Source: Rhynchosporium graminicola
Taxonomy: Eukaryota > Ascomycota > Leotiomycetes > Helotiales > Ploettnerulaceae
Direction of reading: 5' to 3'
DNA: 64,000 nucleotides
NCBI GenBank assembly: GCA_900074885.1
Contig: FJUW01000007.1
Coordinates: 4,826-68,825, forward strand
In this document: positions 9,671 through 21,643 of the stretch, piece by piece
Numbering within the stretch: the first letter of the stretch is position 1
Layout of the letters: each line of letters begins with the position of its first letter
Translations under genes and position numbers: made by a program
Notes under the pieces: generated by a model
What the model saw: only the letters and a program-made list of their open reading frames with translations
Told to the model about the DNA's origin: nothing
Database searches by the model: none

Positions 9671-12665
9671 GGCTAGTAATACAACGATCAAAAGGCTTAC
9701 GCAGCCCTCGAAGGCAAATCCGAGCTTACTACGAGAACTGGGCAGCTTGACGTAGTCCAGGGCATTCCAAAGTTGATATGATTCCGCAAAAGAGGCGGCC
9801 AAGAATTACTGGCCCCTAGTAACAAACAAACCTTTTCAAATCTGGTACGATTACTAATGTAGCTAGCTACGTAGGAATTTCCTAGCTTATCAAGGATACA
9901 AGGCTGATTTTGCGTTTCTTACCAAGGTAAAGCGAATTTCATAACTAGTGGGTATAGTCCTGAGCAGCTACTTGTTACTAAGTATACAGTATACTATGTA
10001 GTACCGACCAGCAGCGAAATGTGTGACGTGTCATCCTCTTCCTCTTTAAGTAAATGTACTCACGGAGGTATGCCCGGATTCGTTGAGAGTTAATCATACC
10101 CCTGCCAAATTCGCTTCATTGATGGCATGCCACCCCTATGGAGATGGGAGTACATTCTTCCGAAGCAAAGTAACTCCCACTCAGGGTCGCCCTAATGATG
10201 CTAACATAAGCAGAAGAAGCGTTCTAAGAAGTACCCTTGGGACGATCTTATTACCAAGCGAATTCTGCAATCAATGGGATCAATCGAGTTGAGCAATCCC
10301 GACTTGATGATCTTGAAAAGCGAGGCTGGGTAAACTCAACTCCGGTGAAACGGATCGAGATTTATATTATTTAATTATTAAAATCATCAAGTATCTATGT
10401 AATGTAAACTTTATAATCAGATAATCGCATAACCTTCTGGTGAATTTGAAATATCGAGTCGTGGTTTTCAAGTCATATCTATCTACCTTAGTAGCTTACG
10501 CAAGATCTAGCTTCGCCAGTGGAAGGTCAGATTCGCCACAAAGGATAATGCTAAGAAGAGATAGGATTTACATAATTAGGACTATATGCAACTACTAAAC
10601 CAAATTCAAAATGCAATCGATAAGGTTATAGGATCTGCGGTTGCGATCTTCGCTACTCTTGAAACCTTGACCTAAAAGCTGCGAGTACGAGGAAAAGGTT
10701 GGATATGTGGTGACGGATGAAGCCAGTTCTATGACTATTGCTAAGGTTGCAATTGTACTACTGTAGAAGGGAACGGCTCGGCAATCTTAACCTTGCGCCA
10801 GTAAGGCAAGCTGTCGGCTACTTTCAGTCGAAACTCCCTCGCGTGCGCTACACCGACTTGCAAACACTACCGACATGTAGACATGTAGATATTCTACGAT
10901 TCTGCTACCTAAAAATTAGATAGAAAATTCGGAAAATCGAAGACTTTTACTCATCAACCACGGCATACGTTATAGGACCCTTAGTAAAAGCTGATGACTA
11001 AGAGATTCCACGGTTCTCTGTCTCTTTGAAATTTTCCATTTCTAAAAAAACTTGAATAAATCAAAAATTTCCTATTTTCACGCTTCAGCTTTCGGTCTGT
11101 GGCACTTCATCTCTCACATAAATCTACTAATATTGGCGGGTGTCCGCCGTGGCTACAACAACTAGATTGGACCGATTGTCATGACCACCACGTAGAGATA
11201 TGACAATGTCAAGCCGAACACGCCTTGGGACTGCACAAAGACATGATATGGTACGTGGGAGAGAGCACGATTTCTGACAGCTGCAGAGCGTAAATCAAAG
11301 CCGGGGCTTGATGTCGGCAGTGGCATGAAATGTGTAATGCCAATGCCGGATGCCTTTTCCCGTCGGCTCTCGCTAGAACGCCAATATTCCATCCATCTGC
11401 CCTTTCTGATTACATCTATATATGCATACTTCAAACTTATTTGGAATTATAAGAAATGTAAGAATTCGCGATTTTAAACTAATAATATGTTCACTCACTC
11501 ACCTTCGTTCAGACCGGTAGGCTAAAGTGATTATCTAAGGCCAATGCTATAGTTAAGTATATTTTGAATAGATTTATCTTAATAGATGCAGTTAAGAGTA
11601 TACAAGGGACTTGGAGCGTTATAGAAGAGACGGCGGCTCTAGACGGTGTGGTGTCCAATAACATAAAACTTTGCGTCTTCGGACTCAAAGTAGCAATTGA
11701 AGAGTCAACCTCCGACTCCGCGGATATTTGGTGATGTACTATGAATATAAATCATAGGCAAAATGAAGGTTGGTTTAGAGGGACTCATGGCGTTACCACA
11801 GCTATGCACGTGGATGTAGGCGATCGAGAATACCTCTTGGCTCAGTTATCTTCTAGGCTATGAAATCCATCTGGCGCATAATCTTCTAGAGGTAAATCTG
11901 ATCTAGAACAAAATGGTATGAGTAAATGTTTAGCATAAGTCAGCATAAAAACGCCTTATAATTAACGCATTAGGCGACTGGCCCATTAAAGACTCGAAGA
12001 AGTTTGCTTCTCGAGATTGGATTAAAGAATATTTCGCTTCGCCCGCAGCTCCTCGAGTCTTAGATAAACTGCTTGCACAGGCATAAATCGCCTGCACTGA
12101 AGCGAAGTTGCGATAATAAACGTGAACCAATACTTCCTACATTCATGAAGTATTAAGGGACGCGACCGCGGAGGTTGATCCAGAAATATTTTGAATCAAA
12201 AAATGAGCTCGAAAATTACAAGTTCAATAAAGGTGCCATTAGTAGCAGAGTAGCTAAGTGGCTGGTAGAGATAATATAATTTTAAAGTAGCTCTCGAGTT
12301 ATTATATTACCTAAGACTATAAAGGTAACCTGCTATATCTGATTATATTCCTTAAGTCAACTCTAGTTCCTTCTTAGAATTTCTCTATTAGCACCAGATT
12401 CTACCCAATATCCTCTAGATATATATCTTGAATACCTTAATGATTACGTTATACTAAGCTAGCTATCGGGTCTGGCACCACTGTAAGAACAGCTCCAACG
12501 TGCGGAATCTCGCTCGGGCCCCCTTCAACCATAGTATCGCCAGGTTGTAGCTCTGCGTTACTGGGAAGACAGGACAATCATCCAGAACTGTCATGTGCGC
12601 ATGTGTATACTCATTGAAGAATGTATGTGGCAGCTGTTCCGTTGTCTGTGTATGGGGTCAGCGCC
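9671..12665. other. gene-poor intergenic region
   Basis: I see only short frames (up to about 90 codons) without family motifs, plausible introns or start context. A small AT-rich, RIP-like patch lies at about 12240-12460. No RNA gene is recognised. Confidence 0.5.
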
Positions 12666-13270
12666 TTAGTCTTGTACGAGTATATGTAGTGTTGGATTAC
12701 TCCATGAGCGCCATTCTTCTACATCGAGCTTGAACTCCGGCATCGGTGGGTCGACGTTGAACATTCCCCTAAATATGACCTGCAAGAGCAGGGCAAGTTT
12801 CATCTGGAATGATACTCTGAAGCTGAATTTTGTTTCGGCGACCTCCACAGAATCGTCGCGCGTCACCGTGTACACCCATGCAATGCACAACGACCTGCCA
12901 ACGGAGTGATGCAGCCATAAAATCATGAGCGTTATATTCTTAGAGAGAACGGTACCCAAGTTAAGTACCCGTTCATCTGATGTATTCCATGGTGCATCCA
13001 GCCAATCATCTTGGTCCATGATTCGCCTATTCAATCAGCTGCTATATAAATGCATTGGGATCAAGTTACTCACAGCAAGACTATCACGCAGACCTTGGTC
13101 ACCATCTTCGACGTGGTTGAACTGATTCGAGCCACTAGTGTACCCACGATCATCTTCTGCTCACTACTTCCATCTTCTGCCTTCTTGCTCGAAGGCGTTG
13201 CAACAGCCGCCCGTTGACAATTTATATAGCCTTGAGCAAACCATTCGAGTCCCAGTGTCTTCCCTATCAA
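12666..13270 (-). CDS. hypothetical protein, weakly supported
   Basis: A possible two-exon gene on the reverse strand. Exon 1 (13270 to about 13076) is joined to exon 2 (about 13028 to 12666) by a 47-nt intron with a GTGAGT donor, a CTGAT branch-like site and a TAG acceptor, which keeps the frame open. The product would be about 185 residues with a Trp/Leu-rich stretch and no motif that I know. It lies in gene-poor sequence next to the transposon block, and antisense frames exist over the same bases, so it may be spurious or a relic. Confidence 0.22.
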
Positions 13271-16210
13271 AATTAATTGACCCTAACAGCCCTCATACTG
13301 TTTGGGTATGAGTTAACCAGGTACCTCTGCCGGAGTATTGCGGTCGATTCTGATTTGCTCTAAGCATTTTTTGAAAGTGATTATCGGCGGTTGTGTGGCC
13401 GGGTACTTGAAAATGAATGGTAGACCCTCGATACCTTCGACATCGATATTCTCCACTTGTATATAGTGCTCAATGAATTTTGGATTATCACTGCGAGGCT
13501 TGGCTGCATGCTCTACCGGTTGATTAACAGCTTGTCAAAGCGCAGATTTCACCTCGTCAGCTTTGGAACGGCCTGTTAGCATGTGCATAACAGTGACAAA
13601 GAGTATTTGGAACGTACTTGCAGCATACGATTCCGCTGGAGGCTCACTGAAGGGCTTTATCATGATGGCGGATAGTTATATTCGAGGCTAATGCCCTAAG
13701 AGGGAAGGACTGGAAGCTACAGAAGATGAATATGGGTAATTGTGCCTGATAACGATCGAGAAGTCCTATACGAGATAAAGACGTCTCGCAGCGGCAGCGC
13801 TTGTTTTTCTAACAAAAGCTTATCAGCTCTCTGCGTTAGCCGCTACACTTGTGCAAAAATGCAGCACGTGACAATCAACAGCAACTTGAAGATTGGCTAC
13901 TCTTGTATATGAGTTGATAAGGCCAAGCTTTACGATTCAAATTATTGCGTATAACTAGAAGATATGGTATATCATATTACTACGGTGACGCTAGTCGTGC
14001 CATAGACACGACCTTCCGGGTTGTGGCATCTTTTCAGGTTAATCACGTGATACAATTTTCCTGTTGTGTTTTAAGAGGCAGCTATCCTTCTAGACCACAT
14101 TGCCAGACAGAAGATAACATAAATCGGAGACAAGCTCAGAGGTGTTAGCTTCGTAGGCCAGGATGACACTGTGCTACAGCTCAGACAGTATCACTCAACG
14201 GAGGGCTGGTAGCAGTTCAAGGCACGGAGCTAGTGCATGTTGCGATGTTTAGAAGCAAACGATGTCTCGCTTAAGGTAGTTAAGTTATCACTTCGTTCAT
14301 TCTCGATAGATTTTGTGAGTTGGGTGATGTTGTACACGCCAAGGGAATATTTGAGGCATCAATCTCTCTGCCCAAACTATCATCTCATTTCTTTATTACA
14401 AACTTATCACAAACCATCACAAGACTTCCTCGCCTGCTCTGGTAGTGGCCAGGGTATGATGCAAGAACGTCTAGTTTACAGTTTTGCCACCCGACACATT
14501 GTCTCCGCTTCTGTAAGGCTTGTCGTAGCAAGAATATCAGCAACTGCCGAATTTATATGAAAAATAGCTAAAACTCCCTTTCAATCTCTTTTTTGATCAT
14601 AATCACTTCTAGCTATTCTAGCTTTTGGTGCGATTGGAGTGAAGTAACGAACAGATATGAAATATAAACGTAATATCAGAAGAAACGAAAGGGAGGTAAC
14701 AAGGTGAGGGGATCAGTCACATTTCTCTACAGGCATAGTGAGGGGACCTGATTTCACAATAGGGCTCTCCATGGAGATAAACATCGAGAACGGAGCTTGG
14801 ATTACGGAGAAAATACTTAAAACACGCGTAAACAGGATTTGCTAATGGAGGAATAGACCGAGCAAAGTAAAATGGAGATGAAGAGGAAGTAGGAATGGCT
14901 GCCACATGGTTCCCCTCTTTGTATACGATCGGGACCTGCTACTAGCAGTCGATCGTACATAAACTCAATCAAAGGAGGAGCGACATGGTTCGGGTTCGAT
15001 TCCCGATAACCAGCTCCTGGTGCACGTGGCGGGTAACTCCCCTTGACTAAAACAGGCATTATACCCTGTAGATATTGAACGATAAATGAAGGCTATGCTG
15101 GAAAGAGAGGGAAAGAGAACTAATTACCGGGAGAGTCGTCACTTCTCACTATTTCTGCGGTTTAATCGTCGGTTCTGGCTTCTCTCTTCTGGAGACTCGA
15201 TGTACTTGGAATGTCCAGTTGTTGAATACCTGCATGAAGCCTCACCAATCGCCAACGCTGCTAGTTGCCACCAAAATGGATTACCCGAGGCTTCTTCGCT
15301 TTCATCGCATCATTACATCAAGGAAATGTTATCAAGGAAATTTCCTAACATCAAGAGATTCCCTCTTTATACTTAGAACAGGATATACATATTAAACATG
15401 TTATAGAGTATAGTAAGGGCGTCGTAAAGTGGGTTGAAACCCTGAAGACAAACAACATGCATAGAATTTTTAGCTATCACAAGTGGAACATGACCTTATT
15501 CTTGAAAAAATACTTGCTCTTTGTTATACTTGGGCGAATAGATATTACTTCGTATGAACAAGTAATCGTATGCAATACCTCTCCGGGTTGTGGCATCGCT
15601 GAAGTGACTGATGGTCTGTGCCATGGTTCAATTAGTACGACCTAACTCGGTGCTGGTAGGATTACGTAGCTATCTCAAATTTGGACTTAGATTTAGCTGA
15701 GGTTTTGGTGGGGGGCGTAACTCCACCCCGAGCCGCATACTCCCTCGGGCATTCAGGCAGTCGGATATTCTAAACATTCGGACCACCTAGATATTCGGAC
15801 ATCTTAAATACACCGATTTTCCGGCTGAGCGTGATAGGAAATCGACATGAGAAGTCATGAAGCCGAATTATCGTGATTTCCGCCTTTTGGTTTGAATGAC
15901 ACTTCGTCACTTCCGAGCTAACCGGACCCTGATAGAAAACCTTAAAGGACGCTACTTTACAAATCTTAACACGAATTGAACTTGATAATACTTAGTATAG
16001 GGGGTAAATAGTCCACAATTCCAGGCCGTGGACCTAAGATACTCTGTGACTACAAGTACTGTATTTTCCCCATTGTACTGTATAGTATTGCTTTATCATT
16101 GGTGGCGGCAGCCTACAGTCATAGCTCATGTAGACAAAAACTCCTAGAAGTGCGCACAGACTCTACTTTGTGGAATAATTACCACCTGTACCAAGTAAAC
16201 TATAAAAAAG
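13271..16210. other. gene-poor intergenic region
   Basis: Only short unsupported frames are present (for example 14237-14560 and 15086-15376). Around 15715-15735 a GGTGG..CCACC hairpin is flanked by C-rich sequence, and at 15760-15815 three imperfect copies of an ATTCGGAC-like 8-mer occur. A good RNA polymerase III B box at about 14991 has no matching tRNA body. Confidence 0.45.
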
Positions 16211-16322
16211 TACTGCTTACGAATTCAACACTGATGTGTTTTTGAGATACAACCCTTTCTAAATTGTCGCGAACGGTTTTCGCGACTGGGAAAGTGAGTT
16301 GGTATTTGATCCCACGGGTTGG
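16211..16322. repeat. diverged direct repeat, copy A (112 bp) with perfect hairpin
   Basis: This copy begins TACTGCTTACGAATTC and ends CACGGGTTGG. It matches 16371-16486 in order with many substitutions. It contains GTCGCGAA (16266-16273) and TTCGCGAC (16279-16286), an 8-bp perfect stem with a 5-nt loop. No coding frame runs through it. Confidence 0.65.
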
Positions 16323-16370
16323 TGAGAGCAATTAAAAACGAATTAAGCCTTCACAGAAAGCCCGAAGGAG

Positions 16371-16486
16371 TACTGATTACGAATCCAATACCAATACTGA
16401 TAGCGTCTTATGTAACTCTTTCTTATTGTCGTGAGCGGTTTTTTCTCGATTGGTAAGTAAGTTATTGATTGATCTCATAGGTTTGG
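16371..16486. repeat. diverged direct repeat, copy B (116 bp)
   Basis: This copy begins TACTGATTACGAATCC and ends CATAGGTTTGG, 160 bases downstream of copy A. The hairpin of copy A is broken here by substitutions, several of C/T or G/A type. The origin of the repeat unit is unknown. Confidence 0.6.
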
Positions 16487-17167
16487 ACTGAAAGCTGCAT
16501 TGAATATCGGATGTTGGTCTGGCAGCTGCTAAGAACTTGCTTGAGAAAGGCAGTGGTTGTCAATCAAAACAAAAATTGACCTGGTGTACCTGCATCAATG
16601 CCCATAATTTACATTCCCAAGGCTTCAACGTCTGGTTCTCAAATTACAGTGTCGATGTCAACGTTACGTTTAGTTCTTGAAGCATTAAACGAAGTTGGAT
16701 TTACACTTCGTAATGTAACTATGAGAGTAACGAAACCTTAATAATTGACCTCACCTGTACGTGCTCACACAAATTGCAACCGGGAACTACGGCTCGCAGG
16801 ATAGAAGTCTTAAGCACCATGACGCCGATTTAGTACTGTAGTGATAAACTGTAATTTGGTAACGTGCACAGTTGATCGAGTTAGTGAGCATCGTCAAGAA
16901 TATACAGCGTGAAAGTATGAAGAATCTGGTCTCACAGTCCTGAAGCTTCATAGGTGGACCCAATGGCCGGGAGGACGGACAGATTATGATTCGCCAAGCC
17001 CTGCAATTCGTTTTCGAAGCATTAAACTCAATGAGAGATCCGTGACCGGGAAGCAATCTTGGAGTTATGGATCTCGTTGCGGGGTCGTGCTTTTACTTTA
17101 AATATGAGCTCCCTTCAGCGCACTTGGTTGTAGATTAGCATAATCAACCTACGCTCGATCCGACAAG
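16487..17167. other. intergenic region upstream of the subtilase gene
   Basis: No supported gene is present. The reverse-strand frame at 16787-17056 has no motif. The last ~150 bases would hold the subtilase promoter, but no clear TATA or CCAAT element was found. Confidence 0.4.
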
Positions 17168-20100
17168 ATGAAGCTCACTCTCCCGCTTCTCTCAGCGGCT
17201 TTATATCTCTTCTCACCCGTATGGGCTGCAGGTGGTAAAACCCGGTTCGATATTGGATTGATCTTTGAGTACGAAGATTCGGCGCAATTGGTTAGTTACA
17301 GTCGGGCATTTCTCTTTCTTATGCTAACATAATCGAAGGACCATCAAGGTCTTTTATCCGCTGTAAAATCTACACTCACGAATAACCTTACCCATGTCGA
17401 CGAAATTGCAGTCGAACGTCGTATTGAGTTTTCGACATCACTTTTTCGAGGCATTTCCGCCAACATCTCAGGTGTTGGTGAGGGTGTCACCGCAGGTTTA
17501 CTCAAGGGTGCCCTCCAGGAGCTGGATAATGTCAAATCAGTAACCCCAATCGAAATTTCAAACTCGAAACCCGGAACTGTTCAACGTGGCAATGCTATAG
17601 CCCACGATCACCCTTCGAACTTGGGCTCACGAGAGCTACAGAGCAGCATGAAGAGAGCCCAGAATGCTCCTGATGGCCATATCATGTAAGCAAATTATCT
17701 CCTCATTTCGTTGGCAGGACTTCCCGAGCATTTTAGGGGCGTAAGGATCGAGTCACTCCCAAGTTCTCAAAGACCTAGGCGAAACTTCACTGACTCCGAA
17801 TTCACCTGCTACAGGACTGGAGTTGATAAGGTCCATGCGGAGGGCAACAAGGGCAAAGGCGTCAAAATAGCAGTGATGGGAGACGGGTTCGACTACAAGC
17901 AAGAAGTATTTGGGAATTCCATCGGGCCCGGTAAAAAAAATCACTTACGGTTACGACTGGGCCGGTGACGATTACTTGACTGTCGATCCAGTCACAGGAG
18001 TTACAGGACCAGCTGTAGAAGACAACGACCCTTACTCCGACTGTACTTTGGACGGAACCTCTAGCTTTGGTATCATGGGTGCGAATCCTACCAGGTTTGG
18101 AGTAGTAGGCACAGCTCCCGAGGCATCCTACGAGTTGCATAGAATTACTGGATGTGCAGATCTTGTCGCCAGTGACCTTTTTATCAAGGCTGCGATTGGT
18201 ATTCATGTAAGTAAGCATCTTTTGACCATATCAGAGTCAAAATCCTCTCTGCGTACACTTGACCATGTCAAATTTGAAGCGCAAAGACACAACGACGGCG
18301 GCAACAGAGATTCTTACGTTTAGTTACTGACATGGTGGGCAGGAGCGTGGAGTAGATATCATCACAACCACGCTAGGATTCTACCTCCAATACCCAGATA
18401 GTATGTATACTCAGCCCTCATGTCGAATCATTGCTTGCCTGCCATTGAATTCTGCAATCAGTTTGGCAAGCACTTCAAGCCTCCTGTAATTGCTTGCCAT
18501 ATGTCTCTCCCACGCTACTATTGATGCATTCGCACATCTGCTCATATTTTATAGGTGCCTTATCATCAGTTGTCTCGCGCCTCAACCAGAATGGCACCTA
18601 TTTCCAACTAGCAGCATCAAACAAGGGTAGTAAGCTCTACACCGGCCAGAGTCCAGCTGCGGGAACAGATAATACCGCAGTTGGCTCTGTCTATAATACT
18701 GAAACTCCTATCTACACATGGGGCGGAAAATATACTACTAAAGGCAAGGTTGTTCAGATTCGAGTTGGTGTCACAAATTCCATGATCTTTCCTACGAGCT
18801 TCAAAATATGGACCGCGTCGACTCAAGCATCAGACCGGATTAATACTGGCTGCTTGCCTCTCCCAGCTAACCTTCCGCTTCCGGATTTCAATACTACCGC
18901 CGTGTTGATCACACAGCTACCGGGAGATGAATGCGACGTCTTCGAGGCGCAGAAAAACTATATAGCACTTGGTGCCCGCTACATCCTCTTCTATCCTACC
19001 ACGCCAGAAACACCCGTCACCGGATTTACGCCTTATTTCGGATTCTCTGGCATCAAAGGAACCACTAATTTACTTTCTGCCCAAGGAGCTGCGCTTTTCG
19101 CAGCATACCAACAAGACAAAGATCTCGACGTCTCTATAGAGACCTCTGATGACCACAACGATACTGTTACGTACCTGAGCAACAATATTTCTGGCGGTCG
19201 GATGGCTGCCTATACCAGTTGGGGTCCAACAGCGGATGGTAGGACATACCCTACCTTCTCTGCACCTGGAGGGCAAGTCTTGACGACATTTGTCAGAAAA
19301 TTTGGAGGGTTCTTAGTATTCTACGGAACATCCGCAGCTACTTCTTTCAACGCAGGTGTTGCGGCCCTTGTCAAGGCTCGCCATCCGGATTTTGATGGCC
19401 TCACGATTCGCAATATCCTTTCGACGACATCGAACCCGATGCCATTCAATGACAACTCGACGAAGGCGTATGGGTTCTTGGCACCAGTGTTCCAGCAGGG
19501 TGGAGGTCTGGTAGATGCCTACCGGGCTGTGCACACGAATACTATTGTAGAGTAGGTCGCGCGCTCCTTGTCCTGAACGTCCCGCTAATATACATATAGC
19601 ACACCCAATCTATCTTTCAATGATACCACTCATAGTCCTTACCAACCCAAGACTCTGTCCTTCAAGGTCAAGAACATCGGAACGAAGGCCCAATCATACA
19701 AGTAAGAACATTCCGCTACCGCTCATCCCCTAATTCCCTTATAAAAACGAAGTTGATCGTCACCCTTACTAACTTCCTTCTCCCTTCAGAGCCTACCACA
19801 TCGGTGCCGTATCCGGCCACGGTATTGCCCAGGACCCCTATTCTGCAGCCGGCAAAGACGACTTGATCAAAGGCTTTGTAGCCTCATACGCGGGCGTTTC
19901 CATCTCACCATCTTCGTTCACACTCGCCCCGGGAAGCCAATCCACTATCAGTGTGACCGTCGATTCTCTCCCAGCAGGACTCGACCCTAAGCGTCTTCCC
20001 TATTACGGTGGATACATCAGTCTCAATGCCACAGACGCTACGCAAACAGTCACCGTACCTTACACAGGCATCGCGACTAACTTGAAAACCTCCATAGGAA

Positions 20101-20713
20101 TCGACCCCGAAGCAGCACTAGCATCGTACCTTACCGGGACATCGGAACGCACCGCACCTCCCGCTGGCAGCCCACCAGTCTATAATGTTACGTATCAGGG
20201 TGCTGGTAAAACATTTGCTGATGGGGCGTTGCCTTCTACTACATACAGGATCAATGCAGCTGCCTTAGTCCGAACATATGAAATAGCGTTGGTGAAATCA
20301 AACGGAGATCTCTTCCTGTAAGTCTATATCTTCCACTCCGGTCTTACCAAATAACCTTCTATGAGCCGGTCAAATACTGATGGTCTATTCTTACTTCGAT
20401 ATAGTAATCTCTCGTCAGCTAGCAACGATTACTCTGGTGAAAACTACTGGTGGCTGGACGGATCGGATGGAAACTATACGTTTATTCCTGCAGGCGAGTA
20501 CAGATGGCGTATTCGTGCGTTGAAGATCTAGTACGTTCCCACACCTTTCTCCTTGATATTATCCCCGAGCCTTAGGTTCGACTGAGATCCAGTGCTGATT
20601 GGGTTGTTAGTGGTGATGCGAATAATGTCAATGATTGGGTTTCGCATGTTAGTGACCCATGGGTGTTGAAATATACACCAGAGAGTGTTGGTTTACCTGG
20701 TGGTGGCAAATAG
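17168..20713 (+). pseudogene. S8 subtilase-like protein, catalytic Asp and His lost, +1 frameshift
   Basis: A nine-exon gene with exons at about 17168-17290, 17339-17685, 17737-18206, 18343-18400, 18555-19551, 19600-19701, 19790-20317, 20405-20530 and 20611-20713. If one base of the A8 run at 17933-17940 is discounted, all exons join in frame to about 950 residues. Visible parts: a signal peptide (residues 1-20), an inhibitor-like prodomain, an S8 domain split by a PA-type insertion, and an Fn3-like C-terminal part (VPAGEYRWRIRAL). In the family the triad lies in DTG, GHGTH and GTSMA. Here the first is MGDG (17876-17887), the second is LDGTS with Asp for His (18051-18053), and only the Ser motif GTSAAT is kept (Ser at 19331-19333). 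The acceptor of intron 2 is also unusual. It is either a pseudoprotease with one assembly error or a decaying gene; fungal members are normally secreted endopeptidases. Confidence 0.8.
17933..17940 (+). other. A8 homopolymer that breaks the subtilase frame
   Basis: Before the run the frame reads ..FGNSIGPG; after it the family-like frame ITYGYDWAGDDY is in the next phase. Seven A residues would join them. The cause may be a sequencing or assembly slip or a real mutation. Confidence 0.75.
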
Positions 20714-21643
20714 TGCTAGATATTGGACTGGACAGGGTAGAGCTGGTTATGCGAGGAAACGTGGTGAACCTCATCAAGAGCAGTTTGCGTGATGTGAAAC
20801 AGTGATGAGTTAGTTAATATTGAATCTAATTTTGTGGACTCAGTATGTGAGCTCAGTCTCACGATTTTTCCTGATTTGCTTCCTGATAGCAGCCATTTGA
20901 CATTCTACGATTGATGAGAGCGACATATCTCTCAGGCTCATATATGAATGTAGAGCCGTTGAAATCGTTTACGCATTCCAGAGAAGTATGAAATAATTAG
21001 AGTTCAATCCATTTAGAAGTTGCCAAAGAGGCGCTTAAGTTGAATTGGGACAAAACGGTAGAAGGTACACTTAAATTATAGCAAGTCGATGGAAAGGAGA
21101 GGCTGGGGAGCGTATTGGACAAGAGCTGTCCAGTGGCTAAGCGTGCCCATGCACATGTTATTGCATGTCCATCACCCAACCCGAGCTTCCCAATTGGCTC
21201 TTGGTTGCTTCCGGCGAATACCTACCACATGGCAAGGAACATGTACTGTATCAGAGCTTATAATCGAAAGTGAAGGCCTCCCATCAGAGAAAGAAACCTT
21301 GGAACGCAACTCCAAAATGTCTCTCGTGAATAGATGGAAGTTTTGTAATTGATTATTGGTGGAGAAGAAGGAATATTGCTGATTGCTGGCCCTCATGTGA
21401 CTTCTTCTCAATATCTATACTGCACTATTCACACCATGCCATTCCGCTCGTCCCAATACCCTCAGCTGTTGGATTACGTTCAGTGAAGCCTTGTGTACTG
21501 GTCTGACAATGCGCTACAAGTAATTGATCCATTGACTTTGGCTCGTGCCTCCACCTCAGATCACACCCGTTGATACTAGCTCCTAGAACCACTCTTGAGT
21601 AGAACATATATCAGGACTGGGTGCCGCTCAAGTTCCTTAGTGT
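20714..21643. other. intergenic region
   Basis: No supported gene or repeat is present. Frames such as 21089-21352 overlap frames on the other strand and have no recognisable motif. Confidence 0.45.

Noticed and set aside
9605..9802. 65-codon reverse-strand frame at the edge of the transposon block
   Set aside because: It starts at a non-ATG codon, crosses the inverted repeat and has no motif.
10083..10292. 69-codon plus-strand frame
   Set aside because: Short, no homologous motif, no introns or start context, in degenerate intergenic DNA.
14237..14560. 107-codon plus-strand frame
   Set aside because: No domain or codon pattern that stands out; gene-poor region.
14880..15020. tRNA gene suggested by a perfect B box
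   Set aside because: No acceptor-stem partner, D arm or A box upstream.
17686..17717. A 32-nt intron ending TTGGCAG in the subtilase gene
   Set aside because: Joining there gives an immediate stop; the acceptor at 17736 keeps the family-like frame.
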